Source of the DNA: Maribacter sedimenticola
GTDB taxonomy: Bacteria; Bacteroidota; Bacteroidia; Flavobacteriales; Flavobacteriaceae
Assembly (NCBI RefSeq): GCF_900188415.1
Contig: NZ_FZNV01000002.1
Span: forward strand, 167,339-231,338
DNA: 64,000 nt
Reading direction: 5' to 3'
Shown: positions 35,114 to 43,390 of the stretch, in pieces
Layout: each line of letters starts with the position of its first letter
Position numbering within the stretch: the first letter of the stretch is position 1
Made by a program: the position numbers and the translations under genes
Notes under the pieces: generated by a model
The model's input: the letters and a program-made list of their open reading frames with translations, nothing else
What the model was told of the DNA's origin: nothing
Databases searched by the model: none

Positions 35114-35157
35114 ATGACAATGGTCATAATAAATGGATTAATATGGAATTACTTTAA
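35114..35157 (+). promoter_or_regulatory. FNR-like dyad with -7 element before the WG-repeat gene
   Basis: ATGAC-AATG-GTCAT at 35114-35127; TACTTTAA begins at 35150, 29.5 bp from the dyad centre. Transcription near 35162 leaves 17 bases before the ATG at 35179 and only 8 before the upstream ATG at 35170, favouring the former. Confidence 0.6.
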
Positions 35158-35178
35158 TAAACTTAAAATATGGGAATT

Positions 35179-35811
35179 ATGAAAAATAGATTGATGCTTT
35201 TAGCGATAACCGTCTTGGCCGTACTACCCGTTTCGGCACAAATGGTACAAGGTATAGATGAAATAGCACCTTTTATTGAAGGCCTGGCCGCTGTTCGTAA
35301 AGGTGGTGAATGGGGATTTATAGATGAGGAAGGAAAGCTGGTAATAGATTTTAGTGATGATGTGTATTGGAACCCATCTCAAGATAACGCAATTGCTCTT
35401 GGTGCACCATACCCCATGTTCAATGAAGGACTTTGTGCCATTACACAGAAAGTTGAAGATGGTGTACCCGTATTTGGATTTATGGATAAAACCGGAGCGG
35501 TGGTGTTCCCCCCACAGTTCTTAAATGTGACCCCTTTTAAAGATGGTTACGCTACCGCTGTTTTTGTCGACAAAACATTTAAGGGCGAAAATGAATTCAA
35601 GCTTAAAATTTATGAATATAAATTTTTTGATGTACTTATCTCTAGCAACGGTGAGATTGCCGAATATTTTGGGAAACGAGACCATATACAAATGACCGTT
35701 AAACGGTACAAAGTACCCACTATTGGTGCAAAAATGCTCAATGCACAACTAGTGGCCACCCATAAGCCAGATCAAGGATGGGCCATACAACAACTACAAA
35801 CAAAAAATTAA
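35179..35811 (+). CDS. Exported WG-repeat protein
   Basis: 210 residues from ATG at 35179 (MKNRLMLLAITVLA), with signal peptide to about residue 19 (PVSAQ). WG/KWG-type repeats are visible at about 35-52 (FIEGLAAVRKGGEWGFIDEEGKL) and about 90-115 (FNEGLCAI, VFGFMDKTGAVVFPP). Such repeats form envelope-associated solenoids of unknown activity. It is followed 5 bp later by an SDR gene, so both probably share the FNR-like promoter at 35114. Confidence 0.82.
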   Translation: MKNRLMLLAITVLAVLPVSAQMVQGIDEIAPFIEGLAAVRKGGEWGFIDEEGKLVIDFSDDVYWNPSQDNAIALGAPYPMFNEGLCAITQKVEDGVPVFGFMDKTGAVVFPPQFLNVTPFKDGYATAVFVDKTFKGENEFKLKIYEYKFFDVLISSNGEIAEYFGKRDHIQMTVKRYKVPTIGAKMLNAQLVATHKPDQGWAIQQLQTKN

Positions 35812-35816
35812 GAATT

Positions 35817-36578
35817 ATGAAAAGGTTGAACAATAAAGTAGCAGTTATTACCGGGGGTACTGGAGGTATAGGTATGGCTACAGCAAATTTATTTTTGGAT
35901 CAAGGTGCAAAAGTAGTGTTGGTCGATAATGATGCCAATGCCATTGACAGATTACGTAAAGAGTTAACACATGAAAACATAGCTTTTGTTCAAGCGGATG
36001 TTTCCAATAAGACTGATACCCTTAAGTTTTTGGATTTTACCTTAAAGACATTTGGCAAAATAGATATCTTTTTTGCCAATGCCGGTATTGAGGGAGTTGC
36101 CCAGCATATAGCAGATTATCCGGAAGATATATTTGATAAGGTAATCAATGTAAATATAAAGGGCGTTTGGTTGGGCTGTCAACACATAATCCCTAAAATG
36201 GAAATTGGCGGTAGCGTTATGATTACGTCATCTGTTGCGGGTTTAAAGGGTTTTGCCAACCTTGGAGCGTATGTGGCTTCCAAACATGCCGTGGTAGGAA
36301 TAATGAAAGTTGCTGCCATAGAAAATGCATCAAGAAAAATACGTGTGAATACAATACATCCCGGTCCGGTAGATAATGATATGATGCGTAGGATTGAAAG
36401 CGATATGTCTCCGGAAAGCCCTAAGACGGTAAAGGATGGCTTCACTGCTGCAGTACCTTTTGGACGTTATGCCACATCTAAGGAGATAGGGGAGATAGCC
36501 GTTTTCTTGGCCTCTGATGAAAGTAAGTTCATTACCGGTTGTACGCACTTAATAGATGGTGGTATGCTCACTGCCTAA
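35817..36578 (+). CDS. SDR-family oxidoreductase
   Basis: 253 residues from ATG at 35817 (MKRLNNKVAVITGG); an in-frame start at 35778 lies inside the previous gene. Cofactor motif TGGTGGIG near 12-19, NAG-type segment FANAGIEG, catalytic Ser in SSVAGL, YVASK and C-terminal LIDGGM identify a classical short-chain dehydrogenase. The substrate cannot be named. It lies 5 bp after the WG-repeat gene and is closed by a strong terminator. Confidence 0.88.
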   Translation: MKRLNNKVAVITGGTGGIGMATANLFLDQGAKVVLVDNDANAIDRLRKELTHENIAFVQADVSNKTDTLKFLDFTLKTFGKIDIFFANAGIEGVAQHIADYPEDIFDKVINVNIKGVWLGCQHIIPKMEIGGSVMITSSVAGLKGFANLGAYVASKHAVVGIMKVAAIENASRKIRVNTIHPGPVDNDMMRRIESDMSPESPKTVKDGFTAAVPFGRYATSKEIGEIAVFLASDESKFITGCTHLIDGGMLTA

Positions 36579-36601
36579 TAATAATCGGTTTAAATGGTGA
36601 G

Positions 36602-36648
36602 AAAAACTTGAATGTATTGATACGTGATATTGATACATTCAAGTTTTT
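36602..36648. terminator. Bidirectional hairpin terminator between the SDR and upp genes
   Basis: Arms AAAAACTTGAATGTAT (36602-36617) and ATACATTCAAGTTTTT (36633-36648) are perfectly complementary over 16 bp around a 15-base loop, with A- and T-runs at the ends. It begins 23 bp after the SDR stop. The last T forms the first base of the next promoter element. Confidence 0.75.
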
Positions 36649-36655
36649 ATATTTG
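36648..36655 (+). promoter_or_regulatory. -7 promoter element for upp
   Basis: TATATTTG is a perfect TAnnTTTG element starting on the last base of the terminator. Transcription would start near 36660, 27 bases before the ATG at 36687. No clear -33 TTTG was seen. Confidence 0.5.
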
Positions 36656-36686
36656 TAAATGGTACCTTACCTTAAAATTGACAACC

Positions 36687-37340
36687 ATGATCATTCATAA
36701 TTTAAGTGAACAAAATTCTGTTCTAAATCAGTTTATTTCTGAAGTACGAGATGTACATATTCAGAAAGATACTATGCGCTTTAGACGAAATATAGAACGT
36801 ATTGGGGAGGTGTTAGGTTATGAACTGAGCAAATCATTGTCGTATAATGCTACTACGGTAGAAACACCTTTAGGTTCTAAACCAATGAACCTTAGTAAGG
36901 ACCAATTGGTTATTTGCTCCATTTTACGTGCAGGACTACCCCTTCACCAAGGATTATTGAACTATTTTGATACTGCGGAAAATGGTTTTATATCCGCCTT
37001 TCGTAAACATGAAGGGGATGCCGATGATTTTAAAGTAATCGTAAATTATTTTGCGGCACCTACCTTGACTGGCAAAATATTGATTTTAACAGATCCTATG
37101 CTAGCCACGGGAAGCACTTTGGAAAATGTACTATTGGCATTAAAGGAGCACGGAACTCCTGCGGCCATTCATATCGTTTCCGTTATAGGTTCCCGGCAAG
37201 GAATAGATAAGGTAGCCAATGTTTTTCCGGATAACACCCATTTATGGATCGCTGCCATTGATCCCGAATTAAACACCAGAGGATACATTGTTCCCGGTAT
37301 TGGGGATGCGGGTGATTTAGCTTATGGTCAAAAACTGTAG
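36687..37340 (+). CDS. upp: Uracil phosphoribosyltransferase
   Basis: 217 residues from ATG at 36687 (MIIHNLSEQNS); an earlier in-frame start at 36624 falls within the terminator and lacks family character. The PRPP-binding loop ILTDPMLATGSTLENV (about 132-147) and the C-terminal uracil-binding GYIVPGIGDAGD are diagnostic. It converts uracil and PRPP to UMP in pyrimidine salvage. It is a single gene, convergent with the P-type ATPase gene 11 bp away, without an evident terminator between. Confidence 0.93.
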   Translation: MIIHNLSEQNSVLNQFISEVRDVHIQKDTMRFRRNIERIGEVLGYELSKSLSYNATTVETPLGSKPMNLSKDQLVICSILRAGLPLHQGLLNYFDTAENGFISAFRKHEGDADDFKVIVNYFAAPTLTGKILILTDPMLATGSTLENVLLALKEHGTPAAIHIVSVIGSRQGIDKVANVFPDNTHLWIAAIDPELNTRGYIVPGIGDAGDLAYGQKL

Positions 37341-37351
37341 TTTAAAAGAGT

Positions 37352-39847
37352 TTAGCGGCGTTTGCCCCATTTCACCAGTTCATACCATAAAACGGATACC
37401 GTGCCTACGATGATGGACATTCCGATCTGTGTTAGTGTCAAACGTTCAAACTCAAAAAAGTGGGTCAATACGGGCAGGTAGAGTAATAATAATGTTAAAA
37501 GTATGGTGATGCCGATAATTAAGGGGACCAATGAATTCTTGTACCTAATGGTCGTAAAAATGGAATAATAAAATGAGCGGTTGACCAAGGTCAAAAAAAT
37601 ATTGGCTACGATCAAGACCAAAAATACCATAGTCCTGGTAGTACTTTCACTATAGGAAGCTTCAACCGCATAACGATAGATAAACAGTGCGCCAATGGTG
37701 ATGACAAGTCCTTGTAGAATGCTAGTGGCCAATTCCTTATAATTAAAAAAAGTGGTGGAGAACGGGCGAGGTCTTTTGTCCATTAAATTTTTTTCCATAG
37801 GCTCATTTTCAAATATAATGGAGCATGTAGGTCCCATGATCAACTCCAATAAAATAACATGTGAAGGTGAAAATATATTTGGGTATATCCACCGCAAAGC
37901 CAAGGGAATAAAAACGGTCAATATTATGGGAATATGTATGGATATGATATACTGTATGGCCTTTTTTAAATTGGTGTAGATTTTTCTGCCCATGGCAATG
38001 GCATCGACCATTTTGGAGAGATCATCGTCCACCAAGATTAAGGAGGCGGCCTCTTTGGCTATTTCCGTTCCTTTTTTGCCCATTGCTATACCTATATGTG
38101 AAGCCTTTAAGGCTGGCCCGTCATTAACTCCATCCCCCGTCATGGCTACAATTTGGTTATTTTCTTTCAGGGCATTTACGATTCTAAGTTTTGCATCTGG
38201 AAACATCCTTGAAAAAACATTTACCGTCTTGACCTTTTCTTTTAATTCCTGATCGGTCAATTGCATAAGTTCATCACCGGTCATTGATTTTTCATAGCCA
38301 ATAAAATTAATTTGTTTGGCTATGGCCATAGCGGTATTTGCATTATCCCCCGTAACCAGTTTAACTTGTATTCCCGCTTTGTCAAAATCCTGTAATACTT
38401 GGCTAATGTTATCTTTTGGAGGGTCGTAAAATGCTACAAGCCCCATAAAATCAAACTTAAAATCCTGCTGGTGTTCTGGATAGGTTGATCCCGTAAAAAT
38501 ACCTTGACCAACGGCCAGTAATCTATACCCTTCCCTTCCTAGGTTATAAATAGTCTCCTGTAGTTTTTCTATCTGCTTTGACGTAAGGTTGGAGACTGCA
38601 ATTAGGGCTTCTGGCGCTCCTTTGGCCGCAATGATCAAATTTCCTTTTTCATTTTCAAATAAATGGGTCATCATTGGTGGTTTACCCCCTAAAGGATACT
38701 CGTGAACCATTTTGTAATTTGGTCGCTCATCAACTTGGGAGAAGCTACCATATGCATTGTGCAATGCCACTTCCATAGGGTCAAACGGTATGGGTTCACT
38801 GGCCCACATGGCCATTTTAATTAGGTCTTTTTCTGGTTGTTCCAGGTTTTCATCCGCATTGACAATGGCATAGGTTTGCAGCGTAAACAGTTTGGCCAAG
38901 GCCATTTTGTTCTGGGTAATGGTGCCTGTCTTATCCGTACAAATGACCGTGGCACTGCCCAGTGTTTCCACTGTTTTCATTTGTTTGACCACAATGCCCA
39001 TTTTCATGAGTCGCCATGCTCCTAAGGCCATAAAGGTTGTGAAGGCAACGGGAATTTCTTCAGGAAGAATACTCATGGCCAAAGTGAGTGCTTTTAATAA
39101 GCTATCAAGAACGGCACCGGAACGAAGGTAGTTAATGATCCAAACAAGGATAAATACTGCTCCGCCCCAGATGGACATTAATTTTACAAAATTTGAGATC
39201 TTTAGTTCTAAAGGGGTTTTTTCTACGGTAATTTGATCTAGGCTCTTACCAATTTTACCTAATGAGGTTTTGGCGCCAATAGCTGTAATTTGTGCTATGG
39301 CCAATCCACTTGCAACGGTTGTTCCGGTAAATATTTCCGGATTTGGGCCATTGGCATCTTTGTAGATCGGTAAAGATTCGCCCGTCAAAATAGATTCGTT
39401 TACAGAAAAATCGTTAGAATGTTGAATGACACCATCAGCAGAAATGGTGCTACCTTCTTCTGCCATAAAATAATCGCCTATGACCAATTCATGACTATCA
39501 ATGGCAATTACCTCACCGTTACGAATGACCTTACTTTTGGGTTGAGTAAGATTTTTAAGGTTCTCAAGGGCCTTTCTGCTTCTTGAATCTTGATATAGGG
39601 AAATGGAACCTACCAATATAATGGCCGCAACCAAAAAAATACCGTCACCCCAATTACCTGTAATAAAATATATAGCAGAGGCTACCAATAGAAGAATGAC
39701 CATAGGTTCCTTGGCTAAACTTTTAAGGGCGTCCACAAAGCTATTTTCCTTTTGGTGATCAAAGGTATTGGAGCCGTATTTGGTCCTTGATGCCATCACC
39801 TCTTGGTCCGTAAGGCCAGAAATTCCAAAATCTTTGGGTGTATTCAT
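37352..39847 (-). CDS. P2-like cation-transporting P-type ATPase
   Basis: 831 residues with the complete set: cation-ATPase N-terminal region, A-domain TGES (LTGESLP), phosphorylation motif DKTGT, hinge GDGVNDGPAL, and about ten membrane segments. The helix-4 ion motif is PEEIP rather than PEGLP of Ca2+ pumps, and helix 6 has LELIMGP with FENEP. This places it in the bacterial PEEFP-like group whose ion is not established. No heavy-metal CPC or HMA domain is present. It has its own FNR-like promoter shared divergently with the sigma-like gene. Confidence 0.9.
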   Translation of the reverse strand: MNTPKDFGISGLTDQEVMASRTKYGSNTFDHQKENSFVDALKSLAKEPMVILLLVASAIYFITGNWGDGIFLVAAIILVGSISLYQDSRSRKALENLKNLTQPKSKVIRNGEVIAIDSHELVIGDYFMAEEGSTISADGVIQHSNDFSVNESILTGESLPIYKDANGPNPEIFTGTTVASGLAIAQITAIGAKTSLGKIGKSLDQITVEKTPLELKISNFVKLMSIWGGAVFILVWIINYLRSGAVLDSLLKALTLAMSILPEEIPVAFTTFMALGAWRLMKMGIVVKQMKTVETLGSATVICTDKTGTITQNKMALAKLFTLQTYAIVNADENLEQPEKDLIKMAMWASEPIPFDPMEVALHNAYGSFSQVDERPNYKMVHEYPLGGKPPMMTHLFENEKGNLIIAAKGAPEALIAVSNLTSKQIEKLQETIYNLGREGYRLLAVGQGIFTGSTYPEHQQDFKFDFMGLVAFYDPPKDNISQVLQDFDKAGIQVKLVTGDNANTAMAIAKQINFIGYEKSMTGDELMQLTDQELKEKVKTVNVFSRMFPDAKLRIVNALKENNQIVAMTGDGVNDGPALKASHIGIAMGKKGTEIAKEAASLILVDDDLSKMVDAIAMGRKIYTNLKKAIQYIISIHIPIILTVFIPLALRWIYPNIFSPSHVILLELIMGPTCSIIFENEPMEKNLMDKRPRPFSTTFFNYKELATSILQGLVITIGALFIYRYAVEASYSESTTRTMVFLVLIVANIFLTLVNRSFYYSIFTTIRYKNSLVPLIIGITILLTLLLLYLPVLTHFFEFERLTLTQIGMSIIVGTVSVLWYELVKWGKRR

Positions 39848-39899
39848 GAATGCAAATTGATAGACCGTTTTAAGATAATTCTTTATTGTTTGAAAATCA

Positions 39900-39973
39900 C
39901 CAAATTATAGGAAAATCAATTGGTCGGTACTGATAAATATCATAGTATTTATGTGTAAAAGGATGCAATTTTA
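39900..39973. promoter_or_regulatory. FNR-like dyad between the P-type ATPase and sigma-like genes
   Basis: CTGAT-AAAT-ATCAT at 39930-39943. Minus-strand TAATTTGG starts at 39907 and plus-strand CAATTTTA at 39966, both 29.5 bp from the dyad centre; the plus element is the weaker match. Predicted starts near 39895 and 39978. Confidence 0.55.
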
Positions 39974-40003
39974 GGGTACTATAAAAACTTTAATCTCAGT
40001 ACT

Positions 40004-40762
40004 ATGGAAACCGTAAACAAGACTGTTCGCATTATTTTAAAAGAGACATATACCAATTTAATTACTTTAAAAAAGAAAGATGACCAAGAAGCATTCAACA
40101 ATGAACTAATGAAAATACTACCCAGAATTTACCGGTATGTTTCCAATAGGCTCAATAGTGCTGTGGCCAATGGTACGTTGAACAAGGATATGTTTGATCC
40201 CAGTGATTTTACCGATCAGCTATTTATAGAAGTCTATGATCATATGGACAAAATTGGTAATGAGGATGAACTTCATGCATTTCTTTTTAAAACGGTAGAC
40301 CGCTTGTTAGAGGATAGTTTAGTGGAGGAGGAATTTGATCAGCTTTTTTTTGAGAATATAGATGCGTATTCCAAACCGGAATGGGATGCCATGGAGGAAA
40401 ATTATAGTACAGATGGGGATGGTGACCTGGTCATGCTAGAGGAACTGGATGATTCTTCCTATGATAAAGGGGATTATAGCTTGGATCATGTCTTTATCAC
40501 GGATGATGAAAAGGAACTTGCCGCAAAATTAGATGAGTCCTTGAACAAGGAACGCATTGAACGTCATATGCGTTTGGTACTTGGAAAAATGAATTCAGCC
40601 ATGAGAACCGTCTTTGAACTTTTTGTACATCAAGGTTTTACCTTAAAGGAAATAGCGCACATAAGAGGGACCAATTTTACTGAGGTGGAGCGGATTTTAA
40701 CGGATGCCCGTAAATTTTTAAAGGAGAGTTTTGAGAAAAGGTTCTTGATCGAAAGTAATTAA
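40004..40762 (+). CDS. Sigma-70-like protein with acidic insertion
   Basis: 252 residues. The N-terminal part (about 25-105) resembles a sigma region 2-like helical domain (IYRYVSNRLNS, FTDQLFIEVYDHM), the middle (about 110-175) is strongly acidic, and the C-terminus (about 190-245) looks like sigma region 4: MNSAMRTVFELFVHQGFTLKEIAHIRG, then EVERILTDARKFLKE. It may be a divergent sigma or sigma-like regulator; the promoter it reads is unknown. It is controlled from the same dyad as the divergent ATPase gene and is closed by a strong terminator. Confidence 0.7.
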   Translation: METVNKTVRIILKETYTNLITLKKKDDQEAFNNELMKILPRIYRYVSNRLNSAVANGTLNKDMFDPSDFTDQLFIEVYDHMDKIGNEDELHAFLFKTVDRLLEDSLVEEEFDQLFFENIDAYSKPEWDAMEENYSTDGDGDLVMLEELDDSSYDKGDYSLDHVFITDDEKELAAKLDESLNKERIERHMRLVLGKMNSAMRTVFELFVHQGFTLKEIAHIRGTNFTEVERILTDARKFLKESFEKRFLIESN

Positions 40763-40778
40763 GGAGGAATAGGAACGA

Positions 40779-40811
40779 AAAAAGCTCCCAATTGATTATT
40801 GGGAGCTTTTT
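40779..40811. terminator. Bidirectional terminator between convergent sigma-like and PNPOx-like genes
   Basis: Arms AAAAAGCTCCCAAT (40779-40792) and ATTGGGAGCTTTTT (40798-40811), 14 bp perfectly paired, loop of five bases. Ideal for both directions. Confidence 0.85.
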
Positions 40812-40837
40812 GTAGGTATAAGGTTTAAAGCTCAAGT

Positions 40838-41305
40838 TTAATTCACTGATTTGTTTTCCCTAAGTTTTCCGGTACAATCGCTAATAGTAATGCGAAATAC
40901 GATTGGTGCATCTTCGGCATGTATTTTAGCAGAAAATTCACTGATATATTTTGGGTGTGCCCCGTATTTGTTTAGCAGCACATCCTTTACCCCTTCAGAA
41001 AATTCATGTAGCATATGTTTGGCGTCAATGCGGGACAATTCTTCAAAAGTACCTTGCACCAAAACCGATTTCCAGTTTTCTATGGAAGAAATTTCATCTA
41101 CGCCCATACTAACTGCATTGTTTTTTCGCATGGCCTTTATCTTATGTCCTTCGGCAGAATAACTTATAATAGAATTATGTTCCACATCATAGAAGAAAGT
41201 AATGGGTACTATGTGTGGAAATCCTGCAGTTATGTAAGCTAACCGTCCAATATAATTTTGTTCCAGTATTGCCCTGCATTCCTCTTCAGTTAAATTTCTT
41301 CTCAT
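40838..41305 (-). CDS. Pyridoxamine 5'-phosphate oxidase-fold flavoprotein
   Basis: 155 residues of the split-barrel flavin-binding family (PNPOx-like, near the 5-nitroimidazole-resistance type): RRNLTEEECRAILEQNYIGRLAYIT, then HIVPITFFYD and SYSAEGHKIKAMRKNN, the FMN phosphate-binding region. The reaction is unknown; relatives bind FMN, F420 or haem. It has its own FNR-like promoter and marks the end of the stress island. Similar proteins are members of low-oxygen regulons in other bacteria, which fits the context. Confidence 0.85.
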   Translation of the reverse strand: MRRNLTEEECRAILEQNYIGRLAYITAGFPHIVPITFFYDVEHNSIISYSAEGHKIKAMRKNNAVSMGVDEISSIENWKSVLVQGTFEELSRIDAKHMLHEFSEGVKDVLLNKYGAHPKYISEFSAKIHAEDAPIVFRITISDCTGKLRENKSVN

Positions 41306-41724
41306 AATTATGGTGATTTGATGTTGAATTAAATATAGGTGGCATTATGTGGACAACCTATGATATAAATCAGGTATGTTCATATCATCTGCATGGTTAA
41401 AGTTTCGGAGAGGTAGAACTATTCAATTGTGGTTAACCAATTTTATTAAAGCTTTAAAAAGGAAAAATAAAAAGGTAGGATATAATTTTACATTATTCTC
41501 AAAAACAGGGTGTAAAGTTATATTTTATGTTAAGATTAACATAATTGTTAAAAAAGCCTCTCTATTTTTAGAGAAGGATAAGTAGTAATGCAATGTGGAA
41601 CTTGTGTATGGCCGGCATTCTTTTGTATTCGCCTCCCATATGGATCTTGAGCACATTGGCATATAACCTATGTATTTCCTTGGAAATATATATCATATTC
41701 TAAAAAACCACTTAAAACTAACAC
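41306..41724. other. 419-bp gene-free stretch
   Basis: The left part holds the FNR-like promoter at 41330-41373. The rest is AT-rich. A 69-codon open frame (41376-41585) starts next to the operator, is rich in Lys and Phe, has no promoter or family likeness and is judged non-coding. No clear promoter for the tldD gene was recognised. Confidence 0.5.
41330..41373 (-). promoter_or_regulatory. FNR-like dyad with -7 element before the PNPOx-like gene
   Basis: ATGAT-ATAA-ATCAG at 41360-41373; TATATTTA begins at 41337 on the minus strand, 29.5 bp from the dyad centre. Start predicted near 41325, 20 bases before the ATG. Confidence 0.65.
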
Positions 41725-43365
41725 ATGAAAAGAAGAGATTTTGTACAGTACGCCGGGTTGGGTGCCGGAGCATTGATGATGCCATCATTATTGCTAGGTA
41801 ACGACATCCCTACAGAGGCGTTACTGGAACCAGGTATGGATGCCTTGGTGAAAAAACGAATGGCAGATGTTGCCTTAAATACTGCCAAATCATTGGGTGC
41901 TACCTATGCAGATGCCCGTATAGGCAGGTATTTAAATCAGTATGTATTCACTAGGGAAGACAAAGTACAGAACGTGGTCAATACAGAATCCTTTGGTATA
42001 GGTATACGTGTAATCGCTAACGGTACATGGGGTTTTGCCTCTACTAATAGTGTTACTGAAGATGGTATTAAAAAAGCAACGGAGCAGGCAGTTGCCATAG
42101 CAAAAGCTAACTCTAAAATTCAAAAAGAACCGGTTAAGTTAGCGCCGGTAAATGCATATGGAGAGGTTTCTTGGAAAACCCCTATAAAGAAAGATTTTAA
42201 AGAAGTGCCTGTTTCGGAAAAGGTGGATCTTTTGCTAAGTGCAAATGCCGCTGCTTTGGATAATGGAGCAAACTTTGTGAACTCCGCCTTATTTATGGTT
42301 AACGAGCAAAAATACTTTGCTTCTACAGATGGTTCCTATATTGATCAAGACATTCACCGTTTATGGCCTACTTTGAGAGTTACCGCAGTTGATAAATCTG
42401 CAGGTACTTTTAAAACTAGAGAAAATATGAGTGCGCCCGTAGGTATGGGTTATGAGTATTTAGACGGATTGGAATCTGAGAAAATAGATGGTCCGGCAGG
42501 ATTACGATTATACAGAAACAGCTACGATATGGTAGAAGATGCCACTATCGCGGCTAAACAAGCTAAAGAAAAATTAACGGCGAAATCTGTTGATGCCGGT
42601 AAGTACGATTTGGTTTTAGAACCGAATCACCTTGGGTTAACAATACATGAATCTGTGGGTCACCCATTGGAATTAGATCGTGTATTGGGTTACGAAGCCA
42701 ACTACGCAGGTACAAGTTTTGCCTCGTTGGATAAATTAAAATCGGGCAACTTTAAATATGGTAGCGACATTGTAAACCTTGTTGCGGACAAGACCCAAGT
42801 AGGTTCTTTAGGCGCTGTTGGTTATGATGATGAAGGTGTGAAAGCTAAAAAGTGGGATTTGGTACGAAACGGCGTATTAACAAATTTCCAAGCCATACGT
42901 GACCAAGCACATATGATCGGTGAAGAGGAATCTCACGGTTGTTGCTATGCCCAAAGTTGGGACGATGTTCAGTTTCAGCGTATGCCAAACGTATCATTAG
43001 AGCCCGGTAAAGAAAAGTACTCTATTGCCGAAATGATAAAGGATGTAGAAAAAGGTATTTATATAGCAGGTCGTGGATCGTATTCCATTGATCAGCAACG
43101 TTATAATTTCCAGTTTGGTGGTACTGTTTTTTACGAGATTAAAAATGGTGAAATTGTAGGTATGTTAGAAGATGTAGCCTACCAAAGTAATACCCAAGAA
43201 TTTTGGAATTCATGTGTTAAGATTTGCGATAAGGATGATTACCGTTTGTTCGGTACGTTCTTCGATGGTAAAGGGCAGCCTTCTCAGGTTAGCGCTGTAT
43301 CTCATGGTAGTTCTACTGCCAGGTTCAATGATGTAAACGTAATTAACACAGGTAGAAACATTTAA
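41725..43365 (+). CDS. tldD: TldD-type metalloprotease with Tat signal
   Basis: 546 residues. The N-terminus MKRRDFVQYAGLGAGALMMP is a twin-arginine signal. The metalloprotease core has the TldD zinc motif HESVGH (about residue 309-314, HExxxH) in GLTIHESVGHPLELD and conserved SHGCCYAQSW. TldD pairs with TldE to form a protease that degrades unfolded peptides (microcin processing in Escherichia coli). The partner gene follows 25 bp later. The Tat signal is unusual against the cytosolic enterobacterial protein, but common in Bacteroidota relatives. Confidence 0.9.
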   Translation: MKRRDFVQYAGLGAGALMMPSLLLGNDIPTEALLEPGMDALVKKRMADVALNTAKSLGATYADARIGRYLNQYVFTREDKVQNVVNTESFGIGIRVIANGTWGFASTNSVTEDGIKKATEQAVAIAKANSKIQKEPVKLAPVNAYGEVSWKTPIKKDFKEVPVSEKVDLLLSANAAALDNGANFVNSALFMVNEQKYFASTDGSYIDQDIHRLWPTLRVTAVDKSAGTFKTRENMSAPVGMGYEYLDGLESEKIDGPAGLRLYRNSYDMVEDATIAAKQAKEKLTAKSVDAGKYDLVLEPNHLGLTIHESVGHPLELDRVLGYEANYAGTSFASLDKLKSGNFKYGSDIVNLVADKTQVGSLGAVGYDDEGVKAKKWDLVRNGVLTNFQAIRDQAHMIGEEESHGCCYAQSWDDVQFQRMPNVSLEPGKEKYSIAEMIKDVEKGIYIAGRGSYSIDQQRYNFQFGGTVFYEIKNGEIVGMLEDVAYQSNTQEFWNSCVKICDKDDYRLFGTFFDGKGQPSQVSAVSHGSSTARFNDVNVINTGRNI

Positions 43366-43390
43366 TTGTTTCACTCTAAAAAGAACAACA

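Noticed and set aside
41376-41585. 69-codon open frame downstream of the PNPOx-like promoter
   Set aside because: Lys/Phe-rich AT-driven composition, starts 3 bp from an operator, no promoter, no family likeness.
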